Source of the DNA: Nannochloropsis oceanica
Lineage: Eukaryota; Sar; Eustigmatophyceae; Eustigmatales; Monodopsidaceae
DNA: 64,000 nucleotides
Assembly (NCBI GenBank): GCA_004519485.1
Contig: CP038116.1
Span: forward strand, 310,001 to 374,000
Direction of reading: 5' to 3'
This document shows, piece after piece, positions 11,640-22,318 of the stretch. How positions within the stretch are numbered: the stretch's first letter is position 1; every line of letters begins with the position of its first letter. Below the pieces are notes generated by a model that saw only the letters and a program-made list of their open reading frames with translations, did no database searches and was not told the DNA's origin. Both the position numbers and the translations under genes were made by a program.

Positions 11640-12638
11640 TTAAGAAGAATCTGCCGGAAACGTGGGCACCCCCACAATCAATGCCACCAATGCCATACGC
11701 GCATACATCCCATTCTCCATCTGCCTGAAGTAAGCTGCGCGCGGGTCGCGATCTACCTCCTCGTCGATCTCACCCACGCGTGGTAAAGGATGCATCAGCA
11801 CCAACGTGCTCTTGCCCTGCTTCATCACTTGTGGGGTAATCCTAAACATGTCCTTCACCTCATCATAATCAGCACTCGTTGCAAACCGCTCCTTCTGCAC
11901 GCGCGTCATGTAAAGCACATCCGTCTCCGCCAACACCTCGGCATCCAGCGTAAAAGCCTCACGCTGGGCCACGCCGCGGCTGCCCACGTACTCCTTCACT
12001 TCCTCCGGCATTCTCAACGACTCAGGGCTCACATATATTATCTCGACACCACTGAATAAGCAGAGCAATCGTGCCAAGGAATGTGCCGTGCGTCCATGCT
12101 TTAGGTCCCCTACCAGCGCCACAGTCTTGCCCGTGATTTCTCCAAGCTCCAGCTTCACAGTCAGCAGGTCCAGAAGAGACTGCGTGGGGTGCTCACCCGT
12201 CCCGTCCCCCGCGTTCAACAGAGGTTTGGGACAGGTGCCTGCCGCCGAGCGCACGCTTCCCTTAACTGGATGGCGCACCACCACCAGGTCGCAGTAGCAG
12301 GCCATGGACCGGACAGTGTCGCTCAGTGTCTCGCCCTTCTGCGCGCTCGAGGATGACTCGTTCACATGCAAGCAACTGCCCCCCAAACGCTGGAAGGCCG
12401 CTTGAAAGGATGACGTGGTTCGCGTCGACGGTTCGAAAAAAATACTGCCGAGGATGCGCCCTTGCATCCTTCGGTCCCCGCCCCGGGCGGCCACAAGCGC
12501 CTTCATGGCTTCAGCCTCCCGCAAGAATAGTTCCAAAGCGGGCAAGGAAAGCTGCGTGACGGATAGAAAATGTTGACCGACCCATGAACGAGGGTCCTCC
12601 GTCAAGGCCGCCGGTGTCAGCTCGCCCTCCATCGCCAT
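11640..12638 (-). CDS. pyrB: Aspartate carbamoyltransferase (catalytic chain)
   Basis: An uninterrupted 332-residue protein of the usual ATCase length. It carries the carbamoyl-phosphate motif FEPSTRTTSSF near residues 72-82, the loop with HPTQSLLDL around residue 154, and the aspartate-side motif HPLPRVGEID near residue 285. It condenses carbamoyl phosphate with aspartate in de novo pyrimidine synthesis. It is a stand-alone enzyme rather than part of an animal-type CAD fusion. The N-terminus lacks a clear signal or transit peptide, so a cytosolic location is plausible but not shown. Confidence 0.95.
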   Translation of the reverse strand: MAMEGELTPAALTEDPRSWVGQHFLSVTQLSLPALELFLREAEAMKALVAARGGDRRMQGRILGSIFFEPSTRTTSSFQAAFQRLGGSCLHVNESSSSAQKGETLSDTVRSMACYCDLVVVRHPVKGSVRSAAGTCPKPLLNAGDGTGEHPTQSLLDLLTVKLELGEITGKTVALVGDLKHGRTAHSLARLLCLFSGVEIIYVSPESLRMPEEVKEYVGSRGVAQREAFTLDAEVLAETDVLYMTRVQKERFATSADYDEVKDMFRITPQVMKQGKSTLVLMHPLPRVGEIDEEVDRDPRAAYFRQMENGMYARMALVALIVGVPTFPADSS

Positions 12639-12845
12639 GTCTTGCTAGTCTGTGGTTGTGTGTAGTGGTGTAGTTTAGCAAATAGCCATGCTTGAGTGTG
12701 CCGTGTCCACTTGCTTCGTATTCGTTGGCGATGGGAAAGATAATGCTTGAACCTCAAAAGCGGTAGTACTAACAGCCCCACGCCCGCCTCACAATCCCAC
12801 TCTCATCTCTATCTCAGTCCAGGTCTCTGCCCAAAACAGATTCCG

Positions 12846-14096
12846 ATGCTGCGGCGGCTAATGCGCCCCTTTGTCAAGCAAATTCACCCGGATTTCCATC
12901 ACAATGTAAGAAGGGGGGAGGGGGGGAGAGGAGGTCGGCGGGCAAAAATGGGGGGAGCATGTTAATACAGGACTGACCCCCACGTTTTTCTATTTGAATA
13001 ATTTGTCTACCCAACCCAATCATCCTTCTACAAGGCCTCAGCCGCCGTGAAGCGTATGAACGAACAGTCTTTGCAGAAGCTTAACTCCATCCTCGACACG
13101 TTGGAGCACTTGGGCCGAGGACCACCGAACGCGCAATGCCAGCAAGAGCAGCAGCGAGGCCTTCAACCACCAAGTCTGGAGGCCTCCTATGAGTTGACAT
13201 TTCACCTCGTGCCCTTGGCTAAGGGAAAAGGAGCGGAAAAGTCGACAAGTAAGGCAAATACGGGCCTTCCTGCCGGCTCTGCCGCTGCTGCTGCTCATTT
13301 GCCACCCCCCATCTTCACTGCACGCCTCACATTTCCCTCTACCACAATGTCGCGTTTCACTCGCGAGGCTCCTTTTGCCACGGCCACAACCAGGTCTCAA
13401 GCATTCCCCTTCTCTTCTCCCGACGAAGCTGCCGCCGCGCCGCCGACCCCGGCAATACCCGAAGGAATCGCCCGGCAGCTTCGCAAACTTTTTAAAGGGG
13501 CTCGTCTGCCTGTGCCCAGGGAATTGGAAAGACCCGGCGGTGGAAGCGGGCAGTCAAGGAAGCGTTGGGGAAGATCGAGACGGGAGGAAATGATTGGAGG
13601 TGCGGAGGTGGAAAGTATGGTGTTGGCTGACCTGATGGCGAGAGACCTAAAGGTGGAAGGTCCTAGTGAGAACCAACGACGGGTTGCGGTCAATCGCTTG
13701 TTGCGAAGCGGAAGAGTGTTGACGAAGGGCTTGTCCGGCGCGGGGGAGGCAGTGGCCTTGCGGGAGTTGGAACAGGTGCTGGTGGGTGTGTGGGATAGGT
13801 GTAATTTGGGGGAGATCTCGGGGGAGATTCAGATAGTCCTTGACGCTGAGGCAGAGATGCTTCACTGGGACGTCTTACCTGATAATCGTGGGCAATTGAT
13901 CATCTGTCCTGCGGATGTGAAAGGATCACGATTTAATCTTGCGTTGATTTTAAGGACGATCGGTGGGAGGAGGGGTAAAGTGGGGGAGGAGAGCGCGGGT
14001 ACAAGTGCGGGAGAAGGGAGGGAGGGATGGAGGACGAGGGTGCGGGCACCTTCTGGTGAGAAAAGGGTTCCAGACATTTTGGCGGGAGGGACATAG
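12846..14096 (+). CDS. TCAIM-like protein (DUF4460/J-like), probably mitochondrial
   Basis: Exon 1 (12846-12905) reads MLRRLMRPFVKQIHPDFHHN. Exon 2 starts at 13035 after a 129-bp intron, gives ASAAVKRMNEQSLQKLNSIL, and runs to 14096, for about 373 residues. The opening (LRPF...HPDF...NEQSLQKLNS) is the degenerate J-domain-like signature of the TCAIM/DUF4460 family, whose vertebrate member is mitochondrial. The remainder is less conserved. The basic start could serve as a mitochondrial presequence. An additional upstream exon is possible because the frame is open upstream of 12846. Molecular function is unknown. Confidence 0.68.
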
Positions 14097-14529
14097 ATGG
14101 ATAAGTTATGCTGCAAGGGACTTTGGAATTAAATACGCTTTTGTGTAGAGAATTTTGCCCACTGGATTGAGAGTGGTGTGTGGTGGTGGTGTGAAGAGTT
14201 GGAAATAATATGAGATTTTGGTAGAGAACTTGAGTACGACGACGGTGGGATGAAGACATTTGGATTCCTCATTTGGTGGTGCTTCCACAAATGTAAGTGT
14301 GCATGTCGGTATATGCTCTGCGAATTGGATGCGTGTGAAAATACACTCACAGACAGGAAAACAGAACGAATGACGACGACTTCAAACGACAAACGTGTAT
14401 TGAATATTTGTAGAGTGCTTTATTACGGTCATTTATCGTCTTCATTTCTCCACTCAAAAAACAATTTATTGCATTTGTTATCCATCTCCTCCCTGTCATC
14501 ATTTCTCTTATCATTGCCTCTACCGCTAT
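14097..14529. other. Intergenic region
   Basis: 3' flank of the TCAIM-like gene and downstream flank of the broken HEAT gene. No gene seen. Confidence 0.5.
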
Positions 14530-17500
14530 TCACACTCTCCTCTCTGTATTCTCCCCCTCCCTCCTCACTCCTAATGATTCCTTTTCCTCTCCCTCAATAC
14601 CTAATCTCCCCGCAACCTGCTTCGCGAAAAAGCGCACATATCTATCACAATCCTTCCTCCACAATCTGGCAATTTTCACCGCCAACGGTGCCTCATTCGA
14701 ATCCCACAAATGCTTGGGCAAGGCCTTAAAACTATGCTCCTAGATAGTCGCAGCCACCAAGCGTACATTAGCCAAAGGGTAATTCAGTCTCGCCAAAATC
14801 AGCGGCCAGAGTTCTCGGTCGATCAAAGGGGAAGAGTCGTCGCGTTTTTCCAAGCAATCCTCCCTCAACAAAACCTCGACCACATGCAACCCCAACTGAC
14901 GCTGCTTAAATGCAGGCGACTCAAGACACTCCTGCATACACGGCAGCATCCGCTCCTCGACCCAGCATCGAGCCCGTCTTGCTCGATGCCATGCTCAATA
15001 CTGAGGATACCGACCCAATACCTTGCCAATCAAAATGAAATGTGTTGCTGCTGCTCTTCGCACGGTTTTTTCGACTCCGTCCAGAAACAGGTCCTGCCAT
15101 AGCTCTTGGAGGGATACGTCGTATTTGTGTCTGGAACCGACCAGCAGTTGGAAGGAAGGGAGAGCTTCCACCACAGCTTAACGCAGGCGCCACGAGCTGT
15201 GCGAGGCTAAGGAAATGAATGTTGGAAGCAATAGATTCACCTGCGACTCCACGAGAGGCAGGGAAGTGCTCCCCTACTTTGTCCATATGCTGCTGGAGCC
15301 AGGACATGCGACTTGGTCCCTCCTCCCACCCTCGCCCTCGTCTAATCCCACGCCATGATACAAAATCGCCTCATTCATCTGCATACTTTGCAGTAGCGCC
15401 AAGGCCACTTGTGCCGGTGCATCACCATGAAGGATCCTCTGCATCAAAGGGGTCATCAACTCAACCAATAATCTGTCCACCGCTGCTGCTACCGGCACCT
15501 GCTGCTGCCGGCACTACTAATGCTGGATGTTCTGTGTGCGTGCTCTGGGATTGGGTGAGCAAGCGCTGTAGTCGCCCGGTCACTTCTGCCACCGAGGCCC
15601 GCATCTGGACAAAAGAATCCGATACTAAGCGAATAAATCCAGGCAGAAGGTGCTCGAGTACCCGCTGCTTAGCCAACGCCCGTGAGACAGACAAACCTTC
15701 CTGAGCCTGGTATTCCTCTTCCTGCTGCTGCCCCTGCCCTCCCCCTCTTCCAGCCCCACTACGCGCCAACCAAGCCTCGGCGATTTTAGAGATTGAGTCA
15801 ACAGCTAGCCTCCGGACTACCAGCTCGTCGTCACGCATGAATGTCTAAAGATTTTCTTAAAAGACGTCATCCCAATGGGTCCCAAAACATTCGACAAATC
15901 GCGGGCAGAAATAAGCAAATGCCGCCCGCACCTGCCAATCCGGATCTTCTGAGGCAGAATTTACGAAGGGCAGGAGCTTACATCGGTTGAGGTGTATATC
16001 TTGGAGGACTGTTGGACGGAGAGAGTATGTGACGGCGGTGCTGTTGAAAACTTGAGCAAGGGAGTAGCAGATTTGTAGGGTTTTGGTACGGATTCGAGGG
16101 AAGCCGTCTCGGGCAGAGGCTTCGAGCATGAGATATAGCCACTTGACGCTGTGACAGTCCATCATATCGATTAGTTCGGCCAGCGTTCCCACAACTGCAG
16201 AGTGGGTTAAGGCTGATTTATCCCCTATCAGGCGCATGAGTAACCCTCGGACCTGCAATTGCTGCGCGGAGGGGAGGCGATCATAGACACAGGGGGCTAC
16301 GGCCGCGCAAGCCACACGGGCGTGGAGTGAGAATGAGCCCGCTAGTCGGTACAGACACATGGTGACATTGCTCTCAATTTGACTTGACGGCAATCGGATC
16401 ACTAGCTCTTGCACTAAAGTAATTGCTGGTCCTTCCATTGGGTCTCTTGAACCCTGCGTGATGGTCAGGGACCCATCTATATCTCCACATAAGAGCTGCA
16501 CAATCAAATCGATCACCTGCCAACGCAACGCTACCACCACTGCTGGCGGCTGCCCCAGCTCCCACCACCCGCATCCGCACACACCACGCAGCAACAGCTC
16601 CACCAGCGTCTGCAAGTGCCCACTTAAGGTCTTCAATCGCTCATTCAGTCCTAGAGCTGTCAGTCGTGATTGTGCCGTGTGGATGCGAGCGCGAGCATGC
16701 TGCAGGTCAGATTGGACGGTGTTGGCTATTTCCAGTATTCGTCCTTGCCACTGCATCGGTCGGTCGTCAAAAAACGTGCTCGATGGTGCAACAGAAGTGT
16801 TGCTGATGTAGGAAGGGGAAGCAAGAGTAGGCTTTGCAGTTCCCTCATCTACCCCACCCAGCGACAAGGAGGACAGCAGGCCTTTCTCTCGTTGTCGCAC
16901 TTGCCTTGTGTCTCTTCCAACTCCTACTCCTCTCCCCCCCATTTTTTCCGGTATGGCTGGCATTAAAGGAGAAGGAGGAGATGAAGAAGGAGGAGAAGAA
17001 GAAAAAGATAGAGAAAAAGAATGAGGAGGAGGAAGAGAAGGAGGAGGAAGAGGAGGAGGCGAAGAACGCTTGACCCTTACCAAGCTTCCAACCACAAGCA
17101 ACCTCAGCAAGCCCAGCATCTTCTTATCCGCCCACCATACTACTTGGCCACAAGATTCCACACTAGCGTCCCATTCACCCATACTAGCCCCTCTCCCGTC
17201 CCGGAATGCTGTCTGCATGTACTAGTGCCACCATTTCTGCTCGTCGCTGCTGTAGCCTCTCCGGGGGGAGCCGTCGAAGAGTTAGGCGTAAAGGACTGTG
17301 TATCTGCATAAGTCGGTCGATGACCTCCTTGTGACACGTTGCCCTAGTGCTTGACTCCCCTAGAGCTGTGAACAGACAGCCTTCTTCCATTCCAGCGCTT
17401 AAGGCTGGGGAGGTACGGGCGACGGTGCTTGTGTTTGAAGAGTTTAGAGGAGAAAGGGGGGCGTTAGAAGGGTGCTTGTCCCGTGTAAATATATGGGGGG

Positions 17501-17540
17501 AAAGACTGACCAATAGCAGGAGGTGGGTCAGGGACAATAG
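14530..17540 (-). pseudogene. Degraded HEAT-repeat gene (PP2A/PP4 regulatory-subunit-like)
   Basis: Minus-strand frames carry clear HEAT helices: DPDWQVRAAFAYFCPRF, MRDDELVVRRLAVDSISKI, LPSFQLLVGSRHKYDVSLQE and YPLANVRLVAATI. They suggest a scaffold or regulatory subunit of a PP2A/PP4-type phosphatase (PPP4R4-like). The text keeps breaking. Two in-frame stops lie near 15857 and 15845. The frame changes near 15.48, 15.30 and 15.18 kb. Further in-frame stops lie at 14995-14997 (TGA) and 14740-14742 (TAG). The longest open piece (17218-15857) includes a Ser/Pro-rich low-complexity stretch. Flanking genes are intact, so decay of this locus is preferred over general sequence error. Some breaks could be unrecognised introns, but helices continue on both sides of several. 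The family assignment is tentative. Confidence 0.62.
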
Positions 17541-18400
17541 TGGGGAAAGCTAAGCTGTTTGTGTAGGCACTTACAAATGACTGTGCGTTCCAACACGTTC
17601 TCTACAGTGATGCCCAGCTTGACTTCCTGCTCCGTAACCAGCGCTTCATATTCTGCTGGTGCTGCTGCCGCTTGAGATTTACCATCCTCTCTTTCTCCCC
17701 GTTCTCCCCCCCCCGCTTCAAACAAAGGAAATTCTTCCAACCCCTGCGGCTCCTCCACCGCCGGATCCCACACTGGCTGCTGCTGCTGCCGCTGCTAATA
17801 CAAATCATCCTCCTTTCCTATTTCTCTTCCTCCGCCTGACACTGCTGCCATCGCATATGCCGCCGACACTTCTCGAGCCTCCTCCCGCACAGCCCTGAAG
17901 TCTTCCAGCGCCTCCTCAAGCTTCCACTCTCCTAGCACCAAAAAATGTTTGATCACCTGGTCCGTCGGCGGTACTACATGGGCTGGCAGGCCATCATTCT
18001 TGTCTCTCTCTTTCTCGAATATTCCCTCCTCCACAACCCGTGATTTAAAGGCGGCAATGAGCTGTTCGTGCGCTCGCCTTTCTTCTGACTCGCCCATCGT
18101 CTCAACCCGATGAGGCCATCCCATGTGGATAAGAGGGAAGGGAAACAAATCCTGATAATCAATATCCGCAGGCACGTTGCTTGAGAGACGAAAAATAAGG
18201 TGCAAATGTAATGCTTGAGTCATTGTTGAAGAGGCGGCGTCGTCGTCGTCATGCTCTTCTTCCTCTTCCTTTCCACCGCCCTCTTTCAAAAGCTGGGGAG
18301 GACCGATTAAGCCATCGCTCACATCTGTCCACAGAGCGACCTTGCCCATAAGGCGATCGAGATTATCTACACGGACCGACTCTCCGTCCACGTTGCACAA
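17541..18400 (-). pseudogene. Unrecognised coding fragment upstream of the HEAT pseudogene
   Basis: An open minus-strand frame (18400-17795) has protein-like composition: an acidic stretch, then WKLEEALEDFRAVREEAREV. It ends at a TAG followed in the same frame by QRQQQQPVWDPAVEEPQGLEEF and on to a good splice donor (GTAAGTGCC) near 17572. This may be the 5' part of the HEAT gene or a separate gene. The stop sits beside a Gln run, so a CAG-to-TAG change is the simplest reading. No family was recognised. Confidence 0.4.
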
Positions 18401-19586
18401 GGTTCACCCTGTTGGCACGTCAGGCAGAAGTTCCTGCTTTTCCTTCCTCGATGATTTTTAGGACAATGCGACCAAACACAGTCTCAAGATCGAGGTGCAC
18501 GCGCTCTTCCAACACCAGCTCCACGTAGCTCTCCTCCTTTATGAGCCATTCTGTTGCTGCTCCTCCTGTCGCTGTCAATGGCACACGCGACGTTGCCTGC
18601 TGGCACTGCCACCATTACTTCCATCTCTCTCCTTGCTGCTATTCCGACGATTACTGCAATATCTGCAATTGCTGCTGCTGCTGCTGCTGCTGCTACTACT
18701 TATATTACCACTACTACTACTACTACTATCGCCATCATCGCCACTTGTATCTAGTCGAAAGTGCCCAAATATGAGCCCTTTTTGTCCTGCCGTCTCGCCG
18801 GTCAGATTGCCAATCGGCCCAGGCCCCCTCCATGACGCTTGCAGCAAATTAAGGCCAGCCAGTCCCCACCCTCCACCACTTCTGCCTTCCTGATCAACGC
18901 GGCCTTGCATGCGGCTGGTCACTGAGAACATGACCACACACTTGGATTGTTCCGATTTTGTCCGTCTCGCAGATGAGCAGCACGACTTGACGGTGCGTGA
19001 TGAGGGCAACGGGAAACGGAGCACCTACCTAGATCCCAATGAAAGACGCATGCGCCTTCCCTGTGTTGTGCAATTTAAGGGTCGTATACGAGAAGTTTGA
19101 GACTCGCCGAGATGGTTGTGTCAATTATGATGTCCGCTCTTTGGCACACATCAAACCAGAGCCTTCTAGGGAAGGAAAAGGGGGGGAGGTTGACAGGGAG
19201 ATGACGGCTCCGAATGCCCGACACTGGGGCAGTGATATGTTGACACGCCCGCCAGCTCGGCAAACGCAAACAAAGCAAAGGGGCTACAGACATAGCTGCT
19301 GGCTGTCCTGTTGTTCTTTAGGGCGTGTCTATGACGTCGTTGTTTTGTCTTGCATTTCACTTACCTTTCCCTTGTTTCATTTACGTACCCAGCCTCGCTC
19401 CCACTCCGACTTACCCCACTCATTTTTACCTTGGTCCTTGCATATTTATCTCCTACCACTCACACCTCCCTCGGATTTCCCTCTCCCTTCTTTACGACAC
19501 ATTATCGTCATACCTATCACAAACACGCGTACGTCGATACCCTCCTCCCTCCCTCCCTCCATTCCTCTCCCTCAAGTAAGTACAGT
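18401..19586. other. Possible degraded coding remnant, then intergenic
   Basis: Minus-strand text at 18.4-18.6 kb reads as plausible protein (VELVLEERVHLDLETVFGRI). More occurs near 18.93-19.02 kb (FPVALITHRQVVLLICETDK). They lie in different frames separated by stops. A CTG/CTACTA triplet run at about 18668-18727 codes for Ser-rich repeats on the minus strand. From about 19.1 to 19.58 kb no gene is seen. Confidence 0.35.
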
Positions 19587-21512
19587 TTAATTGTCCGACC
19601 CCCCCGCTGCTGATGCCTTAGGCGGCTTGGCCGCGACCAGCTTTCCTACTTTGTTTTGTTGCCCGTCTAGTTGCATCTGCTTTCTTAAGATCATCTTAAA
19701 GTCACTGATATCGCCATCGTACTTGGTAATGGTCTTGTTATCGCACATCCAAATCTCCTTCGCCACCTGAGAGATCAGGCGCATATCGTGACTCACTAAC
19801 ACCACCCCACCAGCAAAATGATTAATGGCATCCGCCAGTGAATCAATGGACTCCATATCCAAGTGGTTGGTTGGCTCATCCAACAAGAGCAAATGCGGGG
19901 CGTCTTTGGCCATCTTCGCGAACACCACCCTCGTTCTCTGCCCGTCTGACAAGTTCGCCATAACCTGGGTCTGCACCTCCCCCGACACCCCGTACCGCCC
20001 CAAAAACTTCCTAAACTCCTCCCGACTCCCGTCCTTGTACGTTTCACACATAAAGTCCAGCGGCGTCTTGGTCAAGTCCAACACATCCACGAAATGCTGT
20101 GTGAACGTCGAGATGCGCAGATGGGAATGCGGACGCACATCTCCCACCGTCGGGCACAACAACCCGCACATCAGCTTTAATAACGTCGATTTTCCCGCCC
20201 CATTCGGCCCGACCAAGGCCACGCGCGAGTCCAGATCTACGCCGTAATCTACGTTCCTATATAGGACCTCACACCCCGGGTAGCCGAACGTGATATTCAC
20301 GAGCTGCAGCACAGGGGGCGGAAGAGATCCTGGGTCAGGGAAGCGGAAGTTGAATTGAGCCTCCTTCGTGACCTTATCCGTGAGTCCCGCCCGCACCATT
20401 TTCTCCAGGGTTTTCTCTTTGCTCTGGGCTTGCCGGGCGAGCTTCGCAGAGCCGTGTCCGAACTTGGCGATGTATTCCTTCATCTGCTTGATCTGGTCCT
20501 GCTCCCAGTTGTACCTCTTCATTTGCTCTTCCTCCAGCTCAGCGCGTGTTTGGACAAACGAGTCGTAATTCCCTGTGTAGTACTTAAGCTTTTTCTCGGT
20601 CAAATGCACCGTGTGCGTGCATACATTGTTCAAAAAATCCTGGGAATGCGACACCAAAAACAGAATCTTCTTCCAGTTCGACAGGTAGTCCTCGAGCCAC
20701 ACCACCGCCTCCATGTCCAAATGGTTCGTCGGCTCATCTAACAACAGCAGCTCCGGAGAAATAAATAGCGCCCTTGCCAAAGCAATACGCATCCGCCACC
20801 CACCCGAAAACTCCCTCGTCTTCTTCTTCATCGTCGCCTTGGTGAACCCCAACCCACTCAATATCGAGCACGCCCTCACCTCGGCTGTAGACGCATCCAT
20901 CTCCTCCAGCCGCTCATAGACCTGCTGCAATCGATCGACAATCTCGTCGTAGTCCTCCCTCCCCTCAGCCCCCTCCTCTGTCATTATATTATTCAAGAGA
21001 TCCGCTTCCTTGTCCAGCTTCGCCCTCTCCTCATCCACACTCATCACAGCTTCCAACGCCGTCAGGTCACTCGCCTCAATCTCATGCGTCAAGTGAAACA
21101 TATCAATCCCATCCGGAATAGGCACAGCTCGTGCGCCCAACACCTTCATCACCGTCGACTTCCCCGAGCCATTCATTCCCAGGAACCCGTAGCGGTTGCC
21201 GTAGTTTAGCACAATCTCCGAGGCGTCGAGGAGGATTTTACCCATAAACTGCACTGTTACATCCTGAACATTGATATCCTTGGTGTTCCGATGCATCCCC
21301 TTGCTCGTGCTCGAATAGGTGGCAATAATCCCTTCGGCCGACAGCTTATCCACCCCCGAGGGCCCGTTGTCCATGCGCAGGTTCTCCAGACTCAGGGTCG
21401 AGGCGGATGCTTCCGAGGTCGCCTCAGTCTTCGCGTCGTCATCCACCTTCTTGCCCTTGTTGGCGGCGGCGGCGGTCCCTTTCTTGGGGGGGCGGCGTGA
21501 CTTGAGACCCAT
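19587..21512 (-). CDS. ABCF-family ATPase (ABCF2/GCN20-like, no membrane domain)
   Basis: About 641 residues from the ATG at 21512. An upstream in-frame ATG at 21644 exists, but the sequence before MGLKSRRPPKKG looks like leader. Two nucleotide-binding domains are complete. The first has Walker A GMNGSGKST, signature FSGGWRMRIALARALF and Walker B LLLLDEPTNHLD. The second has Walker A GPNGAGKST, signature LSDGQRTRVVFAKMA and a second LLLLDEPTNHLD. No transmembrane segments are present. The N-terminus is Lys/Ala-rich, as in eukaryotic ABCF2. By family, these proteins act on ribosomes in translation or ribosome biogenesis. Confidence 0.94.
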   Translation of the reverse strand: MGLKSRRPPKKGTAAAANKGKKVDDDAKTEATSEASASTLSLENLRMDNGPSGVDKLSAEGIIATYSSTSKGMHRNTKDINVQDVTVQFMGKILLDASEIVLNYGNRYGFLGMNGSGKSTVMKVLGARAVPIPDGIDMFHLTHEIEASDLTALEAVMSVDEERAKLDKEADLLNNIMTEEGAEGREDYDEIVDRLQQVYERLEEMDASTAEVRACSILSGLGFTKATMKKKTREFSGGWRMRIALARALFISPELLLLDEPTNHLDMEAVVWLEDYLSNWKKILFLVSHSQDFLNNVCTHTVHLTEKKLKYYTGNYDSFVQTRAELEEEQMKRYNWEQDQIKQMKEYIAKFGHGSAKLARQAQSKEKTLEKMVRAGLTDKVTKEAQFNFRFPDPGSLPPPVLQLVNITFGYPGCEVLYRNVDYGVDLDSRVALVGPNGAGKSTLLKLMCGLLCPTVGDVRPHSHLRISTFTQHFVDVLDLTKTPLDFMCETYKDGSREEFRKFLGRYGVSGEVQTQVMANLSDGQRTRVVFAKMAKDAPHLLLLDEPTNHLDMESIDSLADAINHFAGGVVLVSHDMRLISQVAKEIWMCDNKTITKYDGDISDFKMILRKQMQLDGQQNKVGKLVAAKPPKASAAGGSDN

Positions 21513-22318
21513 TTTTTTTTTGTGTCGTGGTGTGTGTGATCTGAAGATGGGGGTTGTAGGTGGGGGAGAGAAGGAGATGGATGAGTGAGTGATTGCTTGG
21601 TCAAAACGAATTGCCGATTTGGCATCACATCCATTAGCACACACAAGCCGTCAACACGTAGTTCCGGTAGCTGTGCGGCATAGAAGAGTGTGGCTTTTGA
21701 TTTGGGCTTGGGCGGATGGGTTGTGGGTGGCGGGAAAGGCAGACAGATCGGTAGAGACCTGGGCGGGGAAAGTCTAGTGGGACAACATCATTTTCCGCAG
21801 GCCTTGCACGAGATACCGGTACCCAAGCATAGCCAGGCACATTTACCCAAGCCCCCCTGCCACTTAGAGCAGTGAGCACCTGCGAGCAGCCAATCGTACA
21901 AGGATGAGGGATGGAGAACGTGGCACACCGAACATGGCTCTCCTTCTCTGCTTGGCGGCGCAGCTACTGCTTCTCCGCTGATGTGTTGTGGGAAACCAAA
22001 GACTTATGTGTGATCAATCTGTTGCTTAAGAGCGCGTCACGCGAAGGAGAGGCCAAGTAACCGAGAGAGAGAGAGCCAAGCCAGGTGAGGAGAAAGAAGA
22101 AATGAGGGTTTCCGTAGGACGCGTCACTCTTTCTGGATGGCCCCGCGGCCCGTCCTTCTTCTTAAGCGTCAAAATGGTCATACTCCTCACAAAGCCTTGG
22201 CTTTGCCGCAGCGTACAGGCAACAACGTCCCGTTTACCCTATATATATTATGTGTGGTTTTAGTCACGCGTACACCGTTTCTGTCCCTACGTACAGCTTT
22301 CTTGCGTCTCCTTCCGTT
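21513..22318. other. Divergent intergenic region
   Basis: This lies between the ABCF gene (-) and the unknown plastid gene (+). Only short ORFs; no RNA gene recognised. It probably holds both promoters. Confidence 0.55.

Noticed and set aside
18929-19030. Text FPVALITHRQVVLLICETDKIGTIQVC resembling a proteasome assembly chaperone 3 strand pair
   Set aside because: The match is short, and the surrounding frames are broken by stops, so no gene call was made.
21513-21644. Upstream in-frame ATG extending the ABCF protein by 44 residues
   Set aside because: The extension lacks family similarity and crosses an A-run just before the conserved MGLKSRR start.
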